Assembly: GCA_035633255.1 (NCBI GenBank)
Contig: DASQFD010000098.1
Location: forward strand, 1-26,482
Source: DASQFD01 sp035633255
Lineage (GTDB): Bacteria; Actinomycetota; Actinomycetes; Actinomycetales; Dermatophilaceae
Direction of reading: 5' to 3'
DNA: 26,482 nucleotides
Below, piece after piece: positions 1 to 5,512 of the stretch (position 1 is its first letter; each line of letters opens with the position of its first letter). The position numbers were made by a program, and so were the translations under genes. Below the pieces are notes generated by a model that was not told the DNA's origin, searched no databases, and saw only the letters and a program-made list of their open reading frames with translations.

Positions 1-1
1 A

Positions 2-613
2 CTCAACAGCGGAATAGCCAGGAAGGTCCCGCTAGAAGGAGACGTAGACGGCGCCATGGCGCGCCTCGGCCGGGCGCGGTTGCTATGCGGCCGGCGATCG
101 GGACCGCACGGAATCCGTCGATGGAACCGGCTCGTCGAGCAGTCCCTCGCCGAGGACGCGCCCGAGGTCGCCTACCAGCCGTACTACTTGGGACGCCCGA
201 TCATCATCACTCGCAACGACCACGGCCTGGGCCTGGCCAACGGCGACACCGGAGTCCTCGTCCGTGGCCCCCAAGGCCACCCGCTCGCCGCGATCCAGAC
301 GGGCCAGGGCGTCCGCACCTTCTCCCCCTGGCGACTGGCCGACGTAGAGACGATGCACGCGATGACGGTCCACAAGGCACAGGGCAGCGAGGCCGACGAC
401 GTAACCGTGATCGCGCCAGCGCTCGGGTCCCGACTGCTGACCCGTGAACTGCTCTACACAGCGACGACCCGCGCCCGCCAACGGCTTACGATCATCGGGA
501 GCCGTGACGCGGTCCGGGCCGCAGTCACGACACCAATCGAACGCTCGTCGGCGCTGACCGAACGGCTTCTGGAGCGGCCAGTCCACCTAGCCCCTGAGAT
601 TTCACGCCGGTAG
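2..613 (+). CDS. RecD-like helicase (exonuclease V alpha type), C-terminal part; 5' end outside window
   Basis: The frame is open from base 2, so this is the C-terminal ~200 residues of a longer protein; the ATG at 56 is internal because the residues before it also fit the family. Visible are a segment with LLCGRRSGPHGIRRWN, the RNDHGLGLANGDTG block, the motif TVHKAQGSEADDV (helicase motif V) and LLYTATTRARQRL (motif VI), all typical of the last domain of RecD/RecD2-type superfamily 1 helicases that unwind DNA ends with ATP. Neighbours are a broken IS and a tRNA remnant, so it may be cargo of an integrated element rather than the housekeeping recD next to recB/recC. A RecD-like domain of a relaxase (TraA type) is the main alternative. 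The ATPase Walker motifs cannot be seen here. Confidence 0.8.
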   Translation, partial: LNSGIARKVPLEGDVDGAMARLGRARLLCGRRSGPHGIRRWNRLVEQSLAEDAPEVAYQPYYLGRPIIITRNDHGLGLANGDTGVLVRGPQGHPLAAIQTGQGVRTFSPWRLADVETMHAMTVHKAQGSEADDVTVIAPALGSRLLTRELLYTATTRARQRLTIIGSRDAVRAAVTTPIERSSALTERLLERPVHLAPEISRR

Positions 614-629
614 CATGCCGTGACGCAGA

Positions 630-697
630 AAGGTGCTCCTGAACTGGGAAGATAGGGATTGCGACGTCTCTACCAAGCCAACTCAAAGGAGCACCTT
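630..697 (+). repeat. 11-bp inverted repeat enclosing the transposase leader
   Basis: AAGGTGCTCCT at 630-640 is the exact reverse complement of AGGAGCACCTT at 687-697, with 46 bases between. The right arm contains the AAAGGAG ribosome-binding site (685-691) of the transposase start at 702, so a transcript entering from outside would fold and hide that site. Such protection from impinging transcription is known in several IS elements; its role here is inferred. The left arm may lie close to the IS left end, but a terminal repeat cannot be confirmed because the right end of the IS is gone. Confidence 0.6.
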
Positions 698-701
698 CCA
701 A

Positions 702-1183
702 GTGAAGAAGCTTACCCGCGTCTACCCACGCGTTCGCCTCGACGCCACGAAAGTGTCCGCAGTCGGTCTGGCCGGTGGGGTGCTGCTGACGAGGACCGTC
801 GACCTGACCGGGCTGTCCATCGCTCTGCGGAAGCTCTCGGTGGGTGACGTAAGCCTCTGGCGAGGCACGACCCGGGCAAGGTGGCCCTCGACTTGGCGAT
901 TGCTCTGGCGTTGCGTGGCGACTGCCTGGCCGACGCCGCGCTCCTGCGCGTCGAACCCGGCATCTACGGCAGCGTGGCGTCGGAAGCCACGATCTCCCGG
1001 ACCATCGCCGCCCTGGCCAGGGACGCCGACGCCGTGCTGGCAGCGATCGCCGCCGCGAGGAAGACCGCCAGAGCCCGGGCGTGGGCACTGGCCGGGGACC
1101 AGGCCCCCGACCACGCCGTCAGCGCGGACCGTCCGCTCGTCATCGACCTGGACGCCACGCACCGACATTGGTCACAAGTATGA
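702..1183 (+). pseudogene. IS1380-family transposase remnant (frameshifted, C-terminus deleted)
   Basis: GTG at 702 follows AAAGGAG and opens VKKLTRVYPRVRLDATKVSA, the N-terminus typical of actinobacterial IS1380-family DDE transposases. At about 843-848 the reading frame changes: RKPLARHDPGKVALDLAIAL continues in a frame that begins after a TGA at 845-847. It runs through CLADAALLRVEPGIYGSVAS and APDHAVSADRPLVIDLDATH and stops matching near 1160; the last residues to the TGA at 1181-1183 are unrelated. The first catalytic Asp (IDLDAT) is the last family feature present, so most of the catalytic domain is missing. Both lesions make it inactive. It lies between the recD-like gene and the tRNA remnant, in a part of the window rich in foreign DNA. 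Confidence 0.85.
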
Positions 1184-1462
1184 CTACTTCCAAATCGGAG
1201 GACAGACGCCGGGTGACGGACCCGAAGCCCGACTCTCGAGGTCCGCCCCCCCGCACGGTCCCACAGCCACACTCAATATCCGGGACTCACGTCGGCCGGC
1301 AGAGGATGCCCACACGGCTCACCGCTCTAGCCTTCCCGCGCGATGCACCCATCCAATGCGGTACAGCAGTTCGTACAGCAATAAGGGCGCCAGACAGCAC
1401 TACTCAGCAATACTCGCGAGTGCTCTGACCAGCAACAATGCGACAAGAGATGGCTCCGCGAG
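1184..1462. other. Gene-free stretch next to tRNA remnant; short repeats
   Basis: No credible coding region is seen on either strand. Base composition is clearly less G+C-rich than the chromosome to the right. GTACAGCA occurs twice (1361-1368 and 1373-1380), TACTC is repeated at 1401 and 1411, and ACTCGCGAGT (1412-1421) is a perfect palindrome. Repeats beside a tRNA-derived core are what integrase arm sites look like, but no integrase gene is in the window, so this is only suggestive. Confidence 0.4.
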
Positions 1463-1509
1463 TCGTTCGGGACGAAGAGGCCGCAGGTTCAAATCCTGTC
1501 ACCCCGACC
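1463..1509 (+). other. 3' half of tRNA-Pro(CGG) gene: likely attachment-site remnant
   Basis: From the anticodon loop (TTCGGGA, anticodon CGG at 1468-1470) through the 3' anticodon stem CGAAG, the T arm GCAGG-TTCAAAT-CCTGT and the acceptor strand CACCCCGA, the sequence matches bacterial tRNA-Pro(CGG). The D arm and 5' acceptor strand are missing upstream, so it cannot be a working tRNA. Tyrosine integrases commonly insert elements at tRNA 3' halves and leave a copy of this part at the far end. The foreign-looking DNA lies to the left, so this would be the right-hand attachment site and the intact tRNA would lie left of the window. Confidence 0.75.
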
Positions 1510-1573
1510 GCCGCAGACGAGCCCTGGACCTGCGAAGACGGCCGTTGACACTCGCGGTCTCGAGCAGCCGTGG

Positions 1574-2332
1574 CTAGACGGCGGGGTCACGGCCAGGCTT
1601 GTGCCGGGTGCCCGATCCCCGGGTCCCCTCCGCCCCGGCCAGCCGCAGCAGGCAGGCGCCCGGCTCCGCGAACGGCAGCAGCGCCGTGCCGCCCGGGTCC
1701 GCGCCGTACTCCTCCAGCGCGCCCCGGGCGACGCCTAGGTGCACTCCGCACACCACGTCCGGAAAGCGCCTGGCTGCGTCGAGCAGCGGGCACCGGGTGA
1801 GGTGGACGGTGGTGTGGCCGGGGTCGCTGTCGAGGTCGACCTCCGGTGCGAACCCCATCGTCCCCAGCACCGCGACCACCTGGCGCCGCGCGCCGACCTC
1901 CCCCGCAGACTCCGGCCGCCCGGCCGCCCGGGCGAGCTCGTGACCCCAGCCGGTGCCCGCGTCGACCGCGTCCTCGGCCGGCGTCGGGCTGGTGCGCGAG
2001 AGCACGGCCGCGAGGGCGGCGGTCAGGCCGGCATACTCCGCCGTCGCCCGGCCGGCGGCGGTGGCCGGGGCGTAGAGCCAGGCCGGCCGCCCACGGCCCG
2101 TCGCGACCGCGGTCTCGCGGCGCACCAGCCCGGCGGCCAGGAGGCCGTCGAGGTGCTCGCGCAGCGTGTTCGGGTGCTGGCCGCTGGCGGCGGCGAGCTG
2201 AGCGAGGGAGGCCGGTCCGGCGCCCGACTCGAGCACCTCGAGCACTGCCGCGCGGGCACGGCTCAGCGCCGGCCGCGCCGCCGGTGCCGCCGGGCGCGGC
2301 CCGAGCGGTGCGGCTCCCTCGTTATTAATCAC
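1574..2332 (-). CDS. HTH transcriptional regulator with cysteine-containing C-terminal domain (SufR/ArsR-like)
   Basis: About 252 residues from the GTG at 2332. A winged HTH lies at roughly residues 20-90 (VLEVLESGAGPASLAQLAAA, then QHPNTLREHLDGLLAAGLV and a GRGRPAWLY wing), as in ArsR/SufR-type regulators. The C-terminal half carries CPLLDAARRFPDVVC and, later, PGAC. The first two Cys resemble the metal or Fe-S ligands of SufR-like regulators, though the full four-Cys pattern is not complete. The start is not settled: no ribosome-binding site precedes the GTG, but TACGGT lies 7 nt upstream, which fits a leaderless message; an upstream GTG at 2398 would run through the promoter. The gene is divergent from a hemerythrin-like gene, so control of that gene by redox, iron or nitric oxide is likely but inferred. 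Confidence 0.72.
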   Translation of the reverse strand: MINNEGAAPLGPRPAAPAARPALSRARAAVLEVLESGAGPASLAQLAAASGQHPNTLREHLDGLLAAGLVRRETAVATGRGRPAWLYAPATAAGRATAEYAGLTAALAAVLSRTSPTPAEDAVDAGTGWGHELARAAGRPESAGEVGARRQVVAVLGTMGFAPEVDLDSDPGHTTVHLTRCPLLDAARRFPDVVCGVHLGVARGALEEYGADPGGTALLPFAEPGACLLRLAGAEGTRGSGTRHKPGRDPAV

Positions 2333-2352
2333 GGAATGAACCGTACTATATT
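2322..2352. promoter_or_regulatory. A+T-rich divergent promoter/operator with inverted repeat
   Basis: This is an A+T-rich island in a G+C-rich window, between the divergent regulator and hemerythrin genes. ACGG-AATGAA-CCGT (2331-2344) is an inverted repeat covering the regulator's GTG. TATAGT (2350-2345) and TACGGT (2345-2340) on the minus strand and TACTAT/TATATT on the plus strand could be -10 boxes. Binding by the adjacent HTH protein is inferred. Confidence 0.45.
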
Positions 2353-2418
2353 GGCGAGTCCCGGCCCCGGCCGGAAGGCCCGGGCTCGCGCCCGGCACCC
2401 CACCACCCGAGGAGCACC

Positions 2419-3276
2419 ATGACCGTCGACACCACCGTCGAGATCGCGACCAGCCGCGAGGACGCCGAGGCGGTCGACGCGGTCCGCGCCCACCACGCCG
2501 AGCTGTCCGGCGCGCTCACCCTCCGCACGACGACCCTCACCAGCGCCGCCGCCGCCGTCGCCGACAGCGCAGGCCGCGCCGAGCGGGCCCGCCACGACCT
2601 CGTGGAGTGGTGTCGCGCCGAGCTGGTGCCGCACGCGCTGGCCGAGGAGACCGCGATGTACCCCGCGGCCCAGTCGCTGCCGGAGGGCCGGCTGCTGGTC
2701 TCCGGGATGCTGGCCGACCACGCGGTGCTCACCGGGCTCGTCGGCGACCTGGCCGACGCGGTCGACCCCGTGGTCGCCGCCGGGGCGGCGCGGGCGCTGC
2801 ACGTGCTGTTCGAGTCGCACCTGGCGAAGGAGAACGACCTGCTGCTGCCGCTCCTTCTCGCCTCGCCGGCCGTCTCCGTGGCCGACCTGCTCCAGGGCAT
2901 GCACACGGTCCTCGGCGGGCACGAAGCGTTCGAGGCGGCGCCGGGGAGGGCGCCCGAGGTGGCACCCGCTGACGTCACCAGGGAGGAGGACGCCGCTCAT
3001 GGGCGTCACCGGTGCACGTGCGGGGGCTCCGAGGAGGCCGGCCACCCCGAGCTGGACGCGCGGAGCATCCCGCACGCCATCCGCCATGCGACGATCTTCG
3101 GCGCCCTGGACGCGGTGTCGCCCGGCGCCGGCCTGGTGCTCGTCGCCCCGCACGACCCGCTGCCCCTGCTCGCGCAGGCGGCCGACCGCTACGACGGGGC
3201 GTTCACGGTCGACTACCTCGAGCGCGGCCCCGAGGCTTGGCGCCTCCTGCTCACCCGGGTCGCTCCGGGCACCTGA
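2419..3276 (+). CDS. Hemerythrin-like (HHE) and DUF2249 two-domain protein
   Basis: 285 residues; ATG follows GAGGAGCACC. Residues ~20-150 form an HHE four-helix domain with the di-iron ligand pattern H26, H72 and E76 (PHALAEE), H101 (DHAVL), H134 and E138 (SHLAKEND). A short linker with HRCTCGG precedes a C-terminal DUF2249 domain (~212-283, starting ELDARSIPHAIRH and containing APHDPLPLL), a TusA-like fold. No signal peptide or membrane segment, so cytoplasmic. Hemerythrin domains bind O2 or NO, or help repair Fe-S clusters (YtfE/Ric type), and HHE and DUF2249 domains are often linked with nitric oxide metabolism. The exact role here is not known; the divergent cysteine-rich regulator supports a stress-response function. 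Confidence 0.85.
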   Translation: MTVDTTVEIATSREDAEAVDAVRAHHAELSGALTLRTTTLTSAAAAVADSAGRAERARHDLVEWCRAELVPHALAEETAMYPAAQSLPEGRLLVSGMLADHAVLTGLVGDLADAVDPVVAAGAARALHVLFESHLAKENDLLLPLLLASPAVSVADLLQGMHTVLGGHEAFEAAPGRAPEVAPADVTREEDAAHGRHRCTCGGSEEAGHPELDARSIPHAIRHATIFGALDAVSPGAGLVLVAPHDPLPLLAQAADRYDGAFTVDYLERGPEAWRLLLTRVAPGT

Positions 3277-3416
3277 GCCCCGCCCCCGGAGCGGGCGGCG
3301 CGGCGTGCCCCTCGTCGGGGCCGGCGCCCCGGGAAGGTGCGCCGGCCTGCCGGTGTTGAGACGGCACCGGCGCGCGACGACGCCGCCGCATCAGGCAGCA
3401 CGCGAAGGAGGACGTC

Positions 3417-3707
3417 ATGACGGTTCGGGCGACGTGGAACGGGGCGGTCATCGCTGAGAGCGAGGACACGGTGGTCGTCGAGGGCAACCACTACTTCCCG
3501 GCGGACTCCCTCCGCCGGGAGCACCTGACCCCGAGTGACACCACCACGGTCTGCCCGTGGAAGGGGACCGCCAGCTACCACTCCGTCGTGGTCGACGGGC
3601 GGACCAACGCCGACGCCGCCTGGGAGTACCGCGACCCCAAGCCGGCCGCCCGCGAGATCACCGGCCACGTCGCCTTCTGGCGCGGCGTGGAGGTCGCGGC
3701 CCTCTGA
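3417..3707 (+). CDS. DUF427 family protein
   Basis: 96 residues, ATG after GAAGGAGGACGTC. The whole protein is one DUF427 domain: RATWNGAVIAES, the HYFPADSL block, CPWKGTASYHSV and the AWEYRDPKPAA segment are family hallmarks. The fold is a small beta-rich one and the biochemical function is unknown; the conserved Cys-Pro-Trp-Lys is the likely functional site. It lies on the same strand between the hemerythrin gene and a deazaflavin-type reductase, with ~100-140 bp gaps, so it may have its own promoter. Length is normal for the family. Confidence 0.85.
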   Translation: MTVRATWNGAVIAESEDTVVVEGNHYFPADSLRREHLTPSDTTTVCPWKGTASYHSVVVDGRTNADAAWEYRDPKPAAREITGHVAFWRGVEVAAL

Positions 3708-3809
3708 GGCCGGCACCTACCGGCAGGGCAGCCCACACCCGGCCCTTGCACCTCGGGGCTGGCGTCCCGCGGTTCGCGAGAACCGACCGACCCACAGGGA
3801 GGAACCACC

Positions 3810-3869
3810 ATGCAGTCGTCCCTCGTCGACCTTGACCCGTGCAGCGCCGACCCGGTCCCCGGCCGGTGA
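3810..3869 (+). CDS. 19-codon leader ORF coupled to the downstream reductase gene
   Basis: ATG at 3810 follows a good GGGAGGA site (3798-3804) and encodes MQSSLVDLDPCSADPVPGR before TGA at 3867-3869. The TGA overlaps the GTG start of the next gene as GTGA, the same junction as between the ole genes below. The reductase start itself has no convincing ribosome-binding site, so it is probably translated by coupling through this short ORF. Whether the peptide does anything is unknown. It could also be the frameshifted true 5' end of the reductase gene. Confidence 0.5.
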   Translation: MQSSLVDLDPCSADPVPGR

Positions 3870-4339
3870 GCGGCGCCCACCGGCCGATCGAGCGGGTGCG
3901 GCCCCCGGACGCGTTCATCCGGCTCGGCAACCCGGTGGTCCGTCGCCTCGTCGAGCGCGGCCTCGGCGGCGACGAGCTCGCGGTCCTGCACTTCACCGGG
4001 CGGCGCAGCGGCCGCCACCTCGACGTCCCGGTCGGTACCCGCCGCGTCGACGGGGTTCCGTGCGTCTTCACCGACCGGCCCTGGCGGCACAACTTCGCCG
4101 CCGGGCGTGACCTCGACGTCACCTCGCGCGGTCGACGTCGAGCCGTCCACGGCGTGCTGGTCGACGACCCCGACGTGGTGGCCGGCATCTATCTGCGCCT
4201 GCTCGAGGGCCACGACGCCAGGTGGGCGCGCCGACACCTCGGCCTCCGGCTCGCCGCAGGCAGCCCGCCCCTGCTCGAGGACCTCGTGGCGCTGGTGCGG
4301 GAGACCGAGACGTCGATCGTCCGGCTGCTCCCCCGCTGA
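3866..4339 (+). CDS. Deazaflavin-dependent nitroreductase (Ddn)-family protein
   Basis: 157 residues from the GTG at 3866. The order of motifs fits the F420/FMN-binding split-barrel Ddn family: FIRLGNPVVRRLVERG, LHFTGRRSGRHLDVPVGTR (the strand and GRRSG turn that hold the cofactor phosphate), then FTDRPWRHNFAAGRDLDV. The family uses deazaflavin F420 or a similar flavin for small-molecule reduction; substrate is unknown. It ends 141 bp before oleA on the same strand, but with an intergenic gap, so it is probably not part of the olefin operon. Cytoplasmic; no membrane segment seen. An alternative upstream ATG at 3839 in this frame lacks a ribosome-binding site and overlaps the leader ORF. Confidence 0.72.
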   Translation: MSGAHRPIERVRPPDAFIRLGNPVVRRLVERGLGGDELAVLHFTGRRSGRHLDVPVGTRRVDGVPCVFTDRPWRHNFAAGRDLDVTSRGRRRAVHGVLVDDPDVVAGIYLRLLEGHDARWARRHLGLRLAAGSPPLLEDLVALVRETETSIVRLLPR

Positions 4340-4480
4340 CCCCGGCTGGGTATGCCGTCCGGGCCCCCCGCGGCCTACCGCTCGCCGCCTTCTGGTCCCC
4401 TCGACGGGTGCGAACCGGGCCGGGGAAGGCACAATGACGGGGCGCCGCCCAACTGCGGCGATCCTGAGGAGAGCGGACCT

Positions 4481-5512
4481 GTGCACATGAGCGGCAACGC
4501 CACCCACCACTTCACCAACACCGCGATCCTCGCGGTGCAGGCCATCGACGCGCCCGAGGTCGTGACCTCGGCGTCACTCGACGAACGGCTGACGGACACC
4601 TACGCCCGGGTGGGGCTGCGGCCCGGCATGCTCGAGCGGGTCGTGGGTATCCGGGAGCGCCGGTGGTGGCCCGAGGGCTTCTCCTTCGTCGAGGGCGCGG
4701 TGGCGGCCGGGGCCAAGGCGATCGGCGAGAGCGGCGTCGACCCGGCCCGGATCGGGCTCATGGTCAACACCTCGGTCAGCCGGCTCCACCTCGAGCCGTC
4801 GACCGCCGTCTCCATCCACCACGGGCTCGGGCTGCCACCGTCGTGCCGCAACTTCGACATCACCAACGCGTGCCTCGGCTTCGTCAACGGCATGGAGCTC
4901 GCGGCCCTGATGATCGACAGCGGCGCCGTGGAGTACGCCCTCGTCGTCGACAGCGAGGACTGTCGCAGCGTCAACGAGAGCACCATCGCGCGGCTCTCCG
5001 ACCAGGGGAGCACCGCCGAGGACGTCATGAGCCAGTTCGCCGCGCTCACGCTGGGCTCGGGCGCGGTCGCCATGCTGCTCGGCCGGGCCGACGCCCACCC
5101 CGAGGGCCACGCGGTCATCGGGTCGGTCACCCGGGCCAGCACCGAGCACCACGCGCTGTGCATCGGCAGCAACGACTTCATGTTCACCGACCTCCGCGGG
5201 CTCCTGGATGCCGGGCTGCAGCTGTCCGAGGACCTGTGGAAGGACGCCGCGGCCGAGTTCGACTGGGCCGGCGGGATGGACCGCTACGTCATCCACCAGG
5301 TCTCCCAGGTGCACACGGCGGCCATGTGCGAGCGGCTGGGCGTCGACCCGCAGCGGGTGCCCAAGACCTTCCCGACGCGCGGCAACATCGGGCCGGCGTC
5401 GGTCCCGTTCACGCTCGCCAGCGTGGCCGACGACCTCGAGGACGGCGACCGCGTGCTGCTCATGGGCATCGGGTCGGGACTGAACGCCTCCATCCTCGAG
5501 ATCAGGTGGTGA
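4481..5512 (+). CDS. oleA: OleA: acyl-CoA condensing thiolase of olefin biosynthesis
   Basis: 343 residues. OleA joins two fatty acyl-CoAs head to head to a 2-alkyl-3-ketoacid, the first step to long-chain internal alkenes. It is a thiolase-fold (KAS III-like) enzyme: catalytic C131 in NACLGF, H272 in VIHQVS, N302 in RGNIGPAS, and E105 in HLEPST, 26 residues before the Cys exactly as Glu117/Cys143 in Xanthomonas OleA, where the Glu serves the partner subunit's site. GTG at 4481 lies 7 nt after GAGGAGAG; ATG at 4487 is the alternative. The stop overlaps the oleBC start (GTGA), so the three ole genes are one operon. The products are membrane hydrocarbons in Micrococcus and relatives. Confidence 0.93.
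   Translation: MHMSGNATHHFTNTAILAVQAIDAPEVVTSASLDERLTDTYARVGLRPGMLERVVGIRERRWWPEGFSFVEGAVAAGAKAIGESGVDPARIGLMVNTSVSRLHLEPSTAVSIHHGLGLPPSCRNFDITNACLGFVNGMELAALMIDSGAVEYALVVDSEDCRSVNESTIARLSDQGSTAEDVMSQFAALTLGSGAVAMLLGRADAHPEGHAVIGSVTRASTEHHALCIGSNDFMFTDLRGLLDAGLQLSEDLWKDAAAEFDWAGGMDRYVIHQVSQVHTAAMCERLGVDPQRVPKTFPTRGNIGPASVPFTLASVADDLEDGDRVLLMGIGSGLNASILEIRW

Noticed and set aside
1574..2398. Regulator starting at GTG 2398
   Set aside because: It would read through the A+T-rich promoter region and add residues that do not look like the family; GTG 2332 fits better.
3277..3416. Several small G+C hairpins between the hemerythrin and DUF427 genes
   Set aside because: Stems are only 5-6 bp and expected by chance at this base composition.
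4663..5508. Long frame running through oleA into oleBC
   Set aside because: The first 280 codons are an Arg/Pro-rich shadow of oleA. OleB similarity starts after the GTG at 5509.
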